Assembly: GCF_022682495.2 (NCBI RefSeq)
Contig: NC_071397.1
Location: 15,343,082 to 15,407,081, forward strand
Length of the DNA stretch: 64,000 nt
Reading direction: 5' to 3'
Source of the DNA: Desmodus rotundus
Lineage: Eukaryota > Chordata > Mammalia > Chiroptera > Phyllostomidae
Positions 47,200 through 58,654 of the stretch are shown here, piece after piece. A program made the translations under genes and the position numbers. Each line of letters begins with the position of its first letter. Position 1 is the first letter of the stretch. The notes under the pieces were generated by a model. The model did not search any database and had not been told where the DNA came from. It saw nothing but the letters and a program-made list of their open reading frames with translations.

Positions 47200-49590
47200 G
47201 TAATGTGAATTAAATAGTGAAACAGAATATTAGGCAAAGAAAAAGAAACTATCTTTGGAAACCGTTCAGCACCCAATGTACTTTCCATTTCGAACAATTT
47301 TAGTAGACACTTCCCAGCTTGTTAGGGATGAAGTCAAGTCATCCTGTTGGCCTTTCTGTGACTCTACGTATTGATCGCCCAAGTAATCTAGAGTTAGTGC
47401 TTCTAGAGCAGTGGTGGAAATACTATTTCAGTTACCATTTAGACACTTATATTCTGGGCTCACAAGGCAAAATGTGTGTTTTCATTTTTAAAAATCATGA
47501 AAATTTTTCTAATATTGGTGAGAAGGCTTTTCCCTTCACTCATATACTTCCCAGTGAAAAGTCCCATCAAATATGATTGTTTTATAGGACACTTATATTT
47601 CTTGGTAACAGAAAATATAAGCCTTTTTTATCCATTATCCTATTTATTATATTCCATGATGTATTATTCCTACACTCAGAAGCTCTGCTCCTGGCTGTTT
47701 ACCTGCTAATTGGATGATACTGATCATTAATATCAACACTCTGAATTAATATCCCTCCTATCTGCCCCTCCCTCTTGGTTGTGGGGTAAGAGGAAGTGTC
47801 CAGGAAAGGCAGAGAGGACTTGATTTGTAGCCACTCCCTGCTTTCACGATAAGTCAGGTCTTAATCACAGATAGCCCTTTTCCCACGGAGCCTCAGAAAT
47901 CCCCTGAGTATAACCGTTAAAGTAGCTGTTCTCAATCAACTGGAACTTTAATATGGAAATCTACTAATTCATCCATGAAATATTCCATATTGTTGCTCCC
48001 CTGGACTCATTGCCATCTAGACCTCCTTATCTGGGAAATGAGGCCAGCAGGAAATAAACACATCAATTGATATATTTCTATGGGTTACTATACCTATAGT
48101 ACATTAAGATAACAAACCAAACTACAAAACAAAGGATTAATTTATTTGAAATTCTATATACTGTTTAACTACCCAACCTAATTGCTCTAAAAATCCTTCC
48201 CAGTCTGTTTTCATTATAACACAATGGCTAAGATTTGTGAAGGATAGCTTATATATCATTTATTTTCCATCAAGAATGGGCATAAATACATTAAGAAGCT
48301 AAAGGTGCCATTGAATCCATTGAAACAAGGATTATTAAGACTGACATATACCTTTTGAAACTGATTCTTTCAACCAGGTTGAAGTTCAGTTGCAAGACTC
48401 AATTTACCAGAGTTGAGTGAAGATAGAGCAAAATAATACCAATAAATATTCATTAGGAAACAGCCAAGCTGCCTATGTAAAATATATGTAACTGTTGTAT
48501 TTACCTAATATACATTTACTAACTCACTATTATGTTGTAGGTATCATGCTAGATACTAGCAAGAGTAACATGTAATAAATGCATAGTCTATTCCATTAAA
48601 AACTAGATAATACAATGGGAGTATGGATTTATATGCATATGTACAGACACACACACACACACTAAACCAGAGATGGAAGGTAATTACTGGGTCTTTACTT
48701 CTGAAACTGAAATCCTGGGGTGACCTGGTCTACAGTCCACACCTGTTTGGCAGAAAGGGCAATCTCACATGCTACCACATTTTTGTTTCTAAATTTCTAA
48801 ATTTCTGCATCAGAATTTCTCTAATTCAGGTTTATTTCCAAAAAATGTTGAGGGTGCACTATTTGCTTGACACTGCATTAATTGCTTCCAAATATTTAAA
48901 ACCTATATATGGGTATAAATATAATAACAAATTATTTCTAATTATAGATGAATAAATATAATATTATTTGTTGAACTAAAATGAAAATTTCTCTCTGAAT
49001 GCCAGATTCTGGGCTTGATATCACGGATACACAGACCAATAGCATCTCTTCCCTGCCAACAAAGAGCAAAGATGTCATAGGAGAGGTACAGGAAAATAAC
49101 ACTGAAAATTGGGATATGGTCCATAGGCCCATATGGGCCCCAATACATATACACAACATATGGAGGTAGAGACAATTTTCTAGAGTCAGTGAAGTCTTCA
49201 GGAAGAGAATAATTCCTGAGTTAATTCTTAAGAGATAATCTGAATTCAGAATGGTTGATATGGAGACATATCTAGAATGACTTGAATAACAAGATGATTG
49301 TACTATTAACAAATACATATGATACAGGAGGGAAAGTAGATACAATAGTTGGTAATGGTGAAGTAGGGCTTAGGGGATGGTTTGAGATAATGAGTGGTCA
49401 ATTGGTGGATTTGCTGGGTATAAGGTGCTGATGAAACATTGAATTGGATATAGTAGAAGACAGTGGATAAATAAGACTGATTTTAAATAATAGTTCTGAG
49501 TTGAAGATAGAATATGGGAAAAGAAAATAATGGGCCCTTTAGAATATGGGAATAATACAGATAATGAAGAAGCCCAAGTTGGAATTCATC
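47200..49590. other. Mostly unassigned; old repeat pieces likely
   Basis: 48440-48560 and 49180-49560 echo phrases of the ancient repeat at 3900-4870 ('tactaactcactatta..ggtatcatgctag', 'agtgaagtcttcaggaagagaataattcc') but are too diverged to assign. A (CA)8 lies at 48647-48662. A 135-codon minus-strand frame (48938-49345) is hydrophobic, low-complexity and antisense to purine-rich DNA, so probably chance. Confidence 0.3.
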
Positions 49591-49594
49591 TCAG

Positions 49595-51150
49595 CAGAGT
49601 CTAATATTTGCCACTGTCTTCTCTTTCTGGATTCGTCCCTGGTGATGTCAGGTGGTATCCTAGTCTAGCCCTAGGCAGCCTGCTCAAGACTATAAGCAAT
49701 GCACAGTCTATGGCTGCCCCCTTCAGACCTGGCTGGTCTTCCCTGTTCTGCCCTGCCAGCTTTCCATCAGCAGAAGGCCCAGGAATGGTTCATCTAATGT
49801 CTGAGACCACTGCCAGTACCACCTCCATCTGCCTCCAGAGGGGGTCTCTGGTGCAACTGGGAGGGTGGAATTCCTGGGTCACCTCCAGTAGTTGCTGTTC
49901 ATTCTTCAGGGAAGATGGTAGGAGTGTTTCCCCATCTCCTCACTACACTTCTTGGTCTGTCTCAGATTATTTCCAATAATGTATAGTTTCTGATGAATTA
50001 GCTGTCCATTTCCTGAGAGGGGCCAATCTGTGTAAAAGGGCCAGCTCTGTATAAGTGCTGAGACTCGGTGGGGCCTGAACATCCCTTGCTGTGCTTCTCT
50101 CTAATCTCTCTGCTGGTTTCGGTGGATCAGGGCCCAAGGAACCAGTGTAGCTCATAGTTCTGATAGAAGTTCAGGAAGGGCCCTTTCGGAGCTTCTCCTT
50201 CTTTCCCCTGTGGGTATGCACTGAGCAGGAGACTCCTGAGCCTGGCCTGTCTGATCTCCAGAGCCTGCAATCCTGCAGGTGGTAGTTGAGCACACCTGCC
50301 TGTGAGGGGACCTGCCTGGCTGCAAGGAATCTTAGCCACTCAGCCCCTGGTTGTCCAGCCCCCAGCCTGCTGCTGTTACAGGAGACTCAGATAAAACTCT
50401 CCATTTTGCACAGCCCCCTGCTCACCAGCCTCACTGGATCAGTCCCACGGGCCCTTTCCCATGCCACTTTCTGTTCTTCCTGCACAGCTAGATTCAGTGG
50501 GAATGAACTGCACTTTCACTCTGGTTTCTTTGTTGGCAGACACACTGCATGTGTGAGCTAAAGTTCTTGCCCAGCCCCGCCTCAGCTCCTCTTTTATGAA
50601 AGTCTATATGGCACCCACACTGAAGCACTGAGCCATGGGCCCACTCTCTGCACTCTCTACCTTCCAAGAAAGTCTCTCTCGATTAGGCTTTCCACAGCCT
50701 GCCAGTGCCTGCAACAGTTTCAGGAGATAGAGTTTCTCTGTGTCACTCTCCTGGTTGGTGCTGCAGCTATGGACATGCTGTTCGCCGTGTGTGTGCAGCC
50801 TAAGTCTCCCAGACTTTGTACATCCTTCCCAGTCTCTCCAGATTAGGTTTGGGGTTTCCCTGTATGGGACCAGGAACCCCACTCTGGGAGGGAGGGAGCC
50901 ACTAACCTGCATTTTCTGTCTGATTTCTCCTCTGCTAAGCTCTTCTCACAGATAATTTCCTCCTTCAACATATGATAAAACCTCTTAAGTGATGGTGCAA
51001 AGCATCCTCTGTATTTCTTGGCTAAAAAAAAATAATATCAGCTGAGATTCCGTTGATTGTTCAGGTCACTTGTCAGGAGATGAGCTGAAAATCCATGCTA
51101 GGGGCACAAGCAAGTGGGTTCAGCTTCTACCAACTCAGTTGCCATATTTT
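49595..51150 (-). mobile_element. GC-richer block, probable antisense L1 5'UTR
   Basis: About 1.55 kb of GC-richer, stop-poor, non-conserved-looking DNA with sharp contrast to both flanks. Read on the minus strand it begins near 51155 with 'gaaaatatggcaactgagttggtagaagctgaac', which has the form of a mammalian L1 5' start (an ATGGC-containing leader), and continues with the compositional style of L1 5'UTRs (compare 35844-37185 and 57240-57900). Frames of 62-123 codons on both strands are expected from the composition. A retroviral LTR or internal region is the main alternative. Confidence 0.4.
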
Positions 51151-51559
51151 CCAAAACTGATTTTTTTGCTTGATTCCCTAAATAGAGATATAAGTAATCA
51201 GAGACCCTACTTTAAGTAGACATGTGTGAATGGATATCTAGGCTGTACGTGTGTAAATATATTTTTCTAGTTGTCTTCTTTCAAAGGGATTCCTTGCTCA
51301 ACACTGTAAAAGATTACATTGCATGCAGGTTTACCTGAGAGTACTTAGAAGTATTGTTTCATTTTAGATAGAAAAATGTATTGAGACATATAGAAGTCCA
51401 CAGAATAAAGTTACTGAATCACAGGTTGAATTTACAGATTCACTTAGTAGAAGTCTGACTCGTCAACATTCCTCCTTAAAGTGTTTTCAACAAGATCATT
51501 TCTGAGCACCTTCTAGTGATGGTAGAAACAGTCTTCCCACTTCAACTTTGGGGAGTTCT

Positions 51560-51830
51560 TACTAGTATCTGTTCATTCATTCATTCACTCATTCATTTAT
51601 TATTTCATTTAATTGACATACTTTTATAAAATATTACAAAGTAGCTAGGTGCTAGGAATAAGTACGAAGCAAGTCAGACATGATTTCTGCCTTTATAACT
51701 TTCAACCTTTTGAACAGCACAGTAAACAAATAATTAAATAAATAAATGCATCTGTATTATTTATTGCTGTGTAATAAATTATTCTCTAACTCAGTGACTT
51801 AAAACAACTTAAATATTTATTCTCATTTTA
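51560..51830 (+). mobile_element. Old interspersed repeat pieces
   Basis: 'cattcattcattcactcattcattt' to 'gtaaacaaataattaaataaataaa' resembles the head of the ancient repeat at 3900. It is followed by 'ttgctgtgtaataaattattctctaactcagtgacttaaaacaac', a phrase of another old mammalian repeat (MaLR-like). Subfamilies are unresolved. Confidence 0.45.
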
Positions 51831-52184
51831 ATTTTTGTATTAGTGTTATTATTGTTGTAGATTAAATAATTTTTGCAACTAAATACTTGAATAAATATAA
51901 TTAAGCCAAGAATAAGCCAACATGTTCTTGCTCCCTATAAATACCTGGTAAAGTAATTCTGTTTCCCAGAGAAAGAAAAGCAGCACTCACATGTGGAGGA
52001 TACACTTTATTACTGTATAGATTTGCTGTCAGGAAGCAAATAAACAAAAAATCTACTGGAATGGAACACATTCTCAATAACATACAAGAGAATATTGATT
52101 CTGTAAAACAAAATCAGGCCAATACAAGAAGGAAACAGGCTAAGATTAGAAAGGACTATAAGGAATTTTAAAATGTATATTATA

Positions 52185-52480
52185 ATCTTTATTATATATT
52201 TTGTATTACCATTTAGTTCCCTTAAATCCCCTCCCCCCAGCAATCACCACCCCATTGCCCGCGTCCATGAGTCCTTTTTCCTTTTTGCTCAAAACCTTCA
52301 ATCTCTAACCCCTCTGCCCCCCTACTAGCTGTCATTTGTTCTCCATCTATGAGTCTGTCTCTGTTTTGTTACTTGTTTTTATTCATTAGATCCTACATAT
52401 GAGTGAAATTATATGGTATTTGTCTTTCTCTGACTGGCTTATTTCAGTCAGCATAATGTTCTCCAGGTCCATCACTATTT
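52185..52480 (-). mobile_element. L1 3' end, reverse
   Basis: 'ttcccttaaatcccctcccccc', 'gtctgtctctgttttgttacttg', 'attcattagatcctacatatgagtgaaattatatggtatttgtctttctctgactggcttatttca' is the reverse complement of the well-known L1 ORF2-end/3'UTR segment. 5'-truncated on the right side near 52480. Confidence 0.85.
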
Positions 52481-52489
52481 TCTTAATGG

Positions 52490-53790
52490 ACAACTTAAAA
52501 ACCGACAGTGACTCAGCTATTTGATTCATCTAGAAGTTTTTTTATCAGGAGATGTATGATATGAGGTTAGAGTATAATTAGCTGTTGCATCACACATGGA
52601 GATTCATTGCCCACATCCTGCTTTGAGGGAGCATACGTTGCCCCAGCTACATTTTGGCCAACCATGAACCAACTTTATCAGGCCTTCATAGGAAATGCTC
52701 CAAACTTTCCCTTGAGGACTGACACAGGTTTTGTTGGGCTTACATGGAAATTTGGCTTCTCTTTTTGCCCAATCCTGTTTCCTACTCTCCCATTTTCACC
52801 CAAAAATTGTTATTTTCCCCCACAGATACTGTTATCTAATAATTATCCTCCACAAAAACCTCATCCCAGAATCTGCTTCCAGAAAAACATACTATAATAT
52901 TTAGTACCCGGACTGCTCAAAAACCAGAAAGTGTAATGATACGGTTTGCATCTAAATTACTCACTACCCATATGTCAATGAAGACACCATCACTGGTGGC
53001 ATGGAGGACACAGGAAGTCCCTGGCTCAAGGTGATAGCCCAACTGTTAAAACTCTTACTAAAGGTAAATTCATATGATAGGCCAGCAGAGGGGAATGCTC
53101 TAGGTACCACAATTTTATCAGATGTTTTAAAAGTATGAGGGATGGAAACACTATTGCTAACTACCAATGACACCCTGGAAAAAGAGAGTGAAAAGTTATG
53201 GATGATCAACGGGTTTTATTTGTTTTAATTGAAAAACAAATATTGACAGCCATTGGGCCTTTCCGGTAGCTTACAAAGACGCTATCATCTCCTGCAGCAC
53301 GAGGACAGAGAAAATTGGGGACAAGGACCAGGACTTAATAGAGTTGAATGAGCTCCAGAAAGTGTTAAATTCCAACCAAGGCAGCAGTCTTGGTCTTGGA
53401 TGAAAAATAGTTAGCATTTTGACACTTTGAACAGTCACATCTGAGTATATGCCCATGAAAATGTTGTATATTTAGAGTCCTTTAAAACCTCTTGGCCTAC
53501 AGAAGGCCTATCCATCCCTTGATGTAAAGAGTTAACATTCCCCATGCTTAAAAAAAATACAAAGACCTCTCTGCTGCAAAATAACATGTCACACATGTCA
53601 CACACACACACACACACAACCTAGGAATCACCCTATCTTCCCTCTTAGTCACTAGGCCTATAACATGACCTAGTCAAGACATTCTGGGACTGATATGATA
53701 GGAAAGGGATTCAACCTTGAAGGAGCAGAGAGACCTACTCAGCATGGGACAGTGGGAGCCAGAGGGGTAAGGGAGGAGTAGATTTCAAGA
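52490..53790 (+). mobile_element. Ancient ERVL-like internal region, 5' part
   Basis: A diverged class III (ERVL-type) endogenous retrovirus internal segment, recognised by the order of phrases across 52620-53530 (for example the 'accatgaaccaact' stretch, the 'ggactgctcaaaaaccagaaagtg' stretch and the 'ctaggtaccacaattttatcagatg' stretch). It carries many stops and frameshifts and has no usable frame longer than 96 codons. It continues after the L1 insertion at 54100. This is an old, inert copy. The family (ERV3/ERVL-16-like) is a recollection, not a search result. Confidence 0.5.
53599..53619. repeat. (CA)n microsatellite
   Basis: About ten CA units inside the ERV-like region. Confidence 0.95.
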
Positions 53791-53794
53791 GTAC

Positions 53795-54075
53795 TCAATC
53801 AGTATAATAATAATAATAAAGCAAGCAAAATAAAACCAGAGACATTGAAATAAAGAACGAACTGACAGTAACCAGAGGGGAGGGGAGAGGGGAATAACGG
53901 GGGAAAGAACAGGAAGGGTCATCACAGAACACGTATAAAGGACCCAAGGACAAAGCCAAAGGAGGATAGTATTGAGGATGGGAGGTGGGGGTGGGTGGGA
54001 TGGGAGAAAGTGATGAGGGGAAAATGGAGACAGCTGTACTTGAACAACAATAACAAATTGTCTAATACATAAAAT
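53795..54075 (+). mobile_element. L1 3'UTR insertion, 5'-truncated
   Basis: 'gaacgaactgacagtaacc', a G-rich tract (53874-53905 and 53980-54025) and the terminal 'gacagctgtacttgaacaacaataac' are the bat-type L1 3' end in sense. It interrupts the ERV-like sequence. The minus-strand frames (103 and 70 codons) are antisense shadows. TSDs were not resolved. Confidence 0.75.
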
Positions 54076-54099
54076 TGCACAGATAAGAATGTGCATGAA

Positions 54100-55138
54100 T
54101 TGAAAGCATATGCCAGAAATAAAAGATTTAACAACTTGGAAAAGACTCCAAGAAATGTTGCTAATTAACTGCTAGGATGGCCCCTACCAGCACGGAAAAA
54201 GCTATGGCTCCTGCAATTCAACAAATGCCAGAGCATCACAAACTACCAGCTTTTAGCCTCAGTCGCAGCCTCTGCGTCAGGTGCATTTTTTATAGAGTAA
54301 TTAATACAGACTCAGGTCCTTGTATGCTACTAGCCTGTTATTTGGTAAATGAATATTTCTGGAAAGAACAATTAGAGATATCTTCATTCACATGGTAGGG
54401 GAAATAATGTACATTTACCATTTTCCTGGAGAGCTACATTGACTATAGTTGCCTGTCACAATATAGTCTAAAGAGACCTGGTATATCTTTATAATTCCTA
54501 TAAAAAACATTGATATACCACATTGATTATATGCTCATTGAGCTGGATGAACAAGAAGTTGCTGGCATTTAGAGAGACGGGTATGCTTTGGAGAGCAGAG
54601 ATAAACCCTATGAACATTTAGTGCTTATCATATCTGTACAATTTTTAGGAGTCCAGTAGTCACAGTCCTTTCAAAACAAAATATGAATGATTAAAGTTTT
54701 CACCTCCTACTATGGTGAAAAAAACACAAGTCAGCATGCCATCTTTGAATGGGACCTAGTGCAAGAATGGGGACCCTGTGAACTTCAGGTTTTAGAGTTA
54801 GCAGTGCTACCATTTGGGCCATATGATTTGGCAGATACTATAACACTAAGATCCAGAAGATCCTATGGTGTTGGTGATGGAAAAAAATTCAGAGAAAAAA
54901 TTACAATGCAGTCTCCTGGGATTCTAAAAATATGATTTGTCATCTGCAGTGGTGATTAAGACATAACTTGAAAAACAGCATCTAGCATGCTACCGAGCTA
55001 TGGTTGAAATGGCACACCTGACCAGGAGACACCAACTGAACATCACCTGAAATAATCCCATCTTGTGCCACATCATAAAACTAGGCAGAGGTACCAGCAG
55101 TTAAATGAAGTGATCTACTCAGACCAAGCATCAGTATG
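54100..55138 (+). pseudogene. Ancient ERVL-like pol remnant (RT/RNase H region)
   Basis: The downstream part of the interrupted ERV. The sequence around 54170-54400 and 54690-55110 follows the pol region of ERVL-type elements, with the reverse-transcriptase end and connection/RNase H part around 54690-54935 (82-codon open stretch). Stops, frameshifts and missing catalytic blocks make it non-coding. It ends where the MLT1 LTR begins at about 55139. Confidence 0.55.
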
Positions 55139-55527
55139 TGTTATCAACCATGCTCCTATAAAATTCATGTTAAATCATAATTCCCAGTATCTCAGAATAT
55201 GACTATATTTGGAGATAAGGCCTTTGAAGAGGTAATTAAGGTAAATGAGGTTTTATGTGTGGGCCCTAATCCAATATGGCTAGCATACTTACTAGAAGAG
55301 AAGATTAGGACCCAGACGCCCACAGAGGGAGGGCCATGTGAAAACACCCAGAAATAGATCGCTATCCACAAGGCAAGCCAAGGAAAGAGGCCCTAAGAAA
55401 AAAAACAATGCTGCTGACACTTTGATCTTAGATATCTATTCTCTATAACTACAAGGAAATAAACTTCTATTGTTTAAGCCACTTGGTCTATGTTTTTTTG
55501 GTATGGTAGCCCTAACAAACTAATACA
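55139..55527 (+). mobile_element. MLT1-type LTR (MaLR)
   Basis: Starts TGTTAT at 55139 and ends TAATACA at 55527. It contains the MLT1 landmarks 'tatttggagataaggcctttgaagaggtaatta', 'gggccctaatccaatatgg', 'ggccatgtgaaaacac' and 'aataaacttctattgtttaagccac' (the LTR poly(A) signal and R/U5-like end). Length 389 bp, typical for the family. Adjacent to ERVL-like internal sequence on its 5' side. No second LTR copy is seen. Confidence 0.85.
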
Positions 55528-55749
55528 GCATAAACAGAGGGCATAAATAACCTCCCTGAACCCAGTCTGAACCCTCATGTTCTGCTACTGTTGAACAGTG
55601 GCCCTCCTCTGATTCACACCCAGGTCCAGATGGAGGATCCTGTACATCACCTCCCTCCTATTAGGTACTTCATTGTCATTCGTGTAATCTGTATTTTGGG
55701 GTGAGTCATGTAAAGTGTCTGACTCATATTTAGCTACAGAGAAGCAATA

Positions 55750-55960
55750 GAATGTAGGTAAGAGTATCATGTTTGCAGTCAGATGGATCCAGGGCCACGT
55801 TCATGTCCTGACCCTGTCACCACTTTGAGGATCAATTTCTTCATTTACAGAATTTAGTTAGTAAGAGTAATTACACTCTCAAGTGGCCATAAGAATGAAA
55901 TGAGGTAGAATATATAAATAGCTTCCCACAGTCCTTGACAGTTAACAATCATATATCATT
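55750..55960 (+). mobile_element. MIR
   Basis: 'gtatcatgtttgcagtcagatggatccagggccacgttcatgtcctgaccctgtcaccactttga', 'ttcttcatttacagaatttag' and 'ccttgacagttaacaat' follow the MIR order in sense. Confidence 0.65.
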
Positions 55961-56005
55961 ATATATGCATATAAATGATCGTATTTTCACTATATCCATA
56001 GATGC

Positions 56006-56030
56006 ACATATATATATATATACACATATA
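56006..56030. repeat. (TA)n microsatellite
   Basis: Alternating TA/CA run. Confidence 0.9.
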
Positions 56031-56039
56031 AACATAGAC

Positions 56040-57210
56040 ACACACAAATCTCTTCCCCTACTGTAAATCCCAATAAAATTTTTACATTTTGTAACATAAG
56101 TTTTATCTAGTAAAATGATGAAATTAGATCTGATATTTCAGCCTGTCAAGATATTTTTAACTCCATATTTTGTCATCTAACAAGCTCCCAATTTCTTCCA
56201 ACTTCATGTCAAACCCAAATTTCATAAACATATTGTCTTAATTCTCCAGAGAATAAATTATTATTTAGTAAGCTGGTCTATGGTCATTTTTCCATCTATT
56301 GCAGTTTCTAATTATAAATTGTTCAATTTTATTCGTGAAAAGTTACTCTTATAAGAAATCAGAGTTTTGATTCCATAAATACATTTTTGAACTCATGTTC
56401 TCATGTTCTCATATTTTGGGGTTTTTTTTTTTTACTTTTCCTCTTCTCAAAAATTCAGAGGTTGCTCTATTCCTATAGACCAAATTCCAGTTTTGGATGA
56501 AGGAATATTTCTGTGAACTGTGAATATTATTGTTAGCCATGAGACAGACCACTATTTGTCATTTTTTTTACCCAATCTTAGCTTTTACTCTACCTTTTAA
56601 ATACCAGGTGACAAAAATATTCTGTGAAAGAACTGGTAGAAAAATTAACAGTTTTTCTTACAATTAAACTACCCAGGGAAATTACCCAGTGACACATAGT
56701 TCTATGACCAAATCATTACAGAAAAATAAATAGTGATGCGGGTCAAAAAAATGTCAAACAACTTGAAAGCTACATAAACAACACTTACATTTCAAGGATC
56801 TCTCTGCATTTGGTCCAAGTCCTGTCCATCTATTAAGTTATTGATGCTTCACTCTATGAGGTCAGAGTTATATTTTCTTACACAGTTATGCCAAATAGCC
56901 CAGAAAACCTGCAGCATTTGCACCACAAACCACATCCCAAAAGAACTGATGATTCATGTGTAGACAAAAGGGAACAAATGTGACCTGCAATGATTAAATA
57001 TTGAGATAATTTTGAATCACTAGCCACAACATAGCAAAGTTTATTTTCAAGTATGAAAAATCTTAGCGTACAAGCAGGTAAGCAATAGTCATATTAATAG
57101 TGTCTGAAGCCTTAATAAACCTACATTGTATGTTGCTTTGCCTTTTATGAAGAGTGTAGGGCACAGTTATATTTGTGAGAAGCAGCACAGGATTTTTGTC
57201 ACGCACAACA
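56040..57210. other. No recognisable feature
   Basis: AT-rich DNA with a small 'tcatgttc' tandem at 56394-56411. No repeat or gene was supported. Confidence 0.35.
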
Positions 57211-57918
57211 CAGGAACCAAGGAGCAAGGGGGTCAAGATGACTGCAGAGTAGCTGGAAACTCTGTCCACTTGCTCCCAGCCCCAGACCGGTCTTGGAGCT
57301 AAAACATGGAGTAATCAACTTGAAAATCCAGCTGAGAGTGAGACCGTGTATGAGTGAGTGTGTGTGCAGATGAGTGGGCAGGTGTGTGTGAGTCTGTGAA
57401 TGTATGTCCACCTGAGAGAGCATTCAGGGGCAGGAGACCCAGGATCTCTTGGCAGAGCCACTGGCACCACAGCCTCTGCCTAGCCAGGCACAGCCAGCTG
57501 CCTAGATTTGGAGTGAGAGACATTTTGTGGAATTTGCAATATCCTGCTTGGGAAGAACCCACCAGAGTAGCTGTGCCTTGGTGCCCAGGCTTGCCTCTGT
57601 GACCTCCTTGCCTGCTGGGCTAAGCTGTGCACCCCATTGCCACTGGGAGCCGGGTCCTGGGGGCTGTAGTACTTGCCTCGGAGGGGACTGTGGCCTCCCT
57701 GGCCCAGGGCACTACTGGAGCCGTGAGTGGGACAGAGTCTGACTGAGGAGGATGTGGATTAGCCCAGGGGCTGGGAGTGCTGGGGTAGAGAGAGGTGGCT
57801 GGGGCAGCACTGGCAGCAAAGCTTGTAGTGGGAACATAGCAGTGGGAGTGCACTGGCAGGAACTTAGTGGGACAAAAATCAACGTAAAAAAAGGACACAG
57901 AAACCTTAAATAAGAACC

Positions 57919-58608
57919 AGATGGAAATGAAGAAGACAATATCTGAAATGAAGCACACACTAGAAGGAATTAAAAGCATGTGAGATGAAGCAGAGGATCG
58001 AACAGGAAATTGGAAGACAAGGTAGAAAAAAAAAACCAGTCAGAGCGAGAAAATGAAAAAGACCCAAAATGAATAAGGTGAGTTTAAGGGAGCTTTGTAA
58101 CAACAGGAAACATACAATATTCACATCATAGGGACACCAGAAGAAGAAGAAAAGGAGTGATGGATAGAAAACCTGTTCAAAAAATAATGACAGAAAACTT
58201 CCCTAAATTGGTGAGGGATAAAGTCATGCAAATCCCTCAGGAAGCACAGAGGGTCCCAATCAAGAGGGACCCAAAGAGGCCCAGTCCAAGACACATTACA
58301 ATCAAAACAGCAAAATTTAAAGACAAAGAGAGAATCTTAAAGACAGCAAGGCAGAAACAGTAACATACAAGGGAGCTCTAATGAGGCATTTAGCTAATTT
58401 CTCAACAGAAAGGCTACCAACCAGAAGGAATTGGCATGCAATATACCAAGTAATGAAAAGCAAGGACCTACAGCCAAGACTATTTTACCCAGCAAGGCTC
58501 TCATTTAAAATGAGAGGTGAAATAAAGAGCTTCAGAGGCAAAAGGAGGCTAAAAGAGTGTACCTCCACCAAGCCAGCACTGAAGCAGATGCTAAAGGCAC
58601 TGCTTTGA
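57919..58608 (+). pseudogene. L1 ORF1 remnant (ORF1p)
   Basis: ORF1p is the trimeric RNA-binding chaperone of L1 ribonucleoprotein particles. A coiled-coil-like N-terminal stretch starts at 57919 (M-E-M-K-K) and is cut by TGA at about 57979. An RRM-like central part lies at 58157-58363, with a 'PRHITIK' segment, ending at TAA. The C-terminal domain is at 58381-58608, with 'QPRLFYPARLSF' and a KQMLKALL end. The parts lie in different frames. Total span is close to the usual ORF1 length. Confidence 0.8.
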
Positions 58609-58654
58609 GAAGAAGAAATGGAGAAAGAAAGGAACACATGTACAAAGGGAAATA

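Noticed and set aside
48938..49345. 135-codon hydrophobic minus-strand frame as a possible membrane protein
   Set aside because: Low-complexity composition antisense to A/G-rich DNA, no start context, no family similarity and a second overlapping frame on the same strand.
53785..54134. 103- and 70-codon minus-strand frames
   Set aside because: They are antisense to a purine-rich L1 3'UTR, which is naturally stop-poor on that strand.
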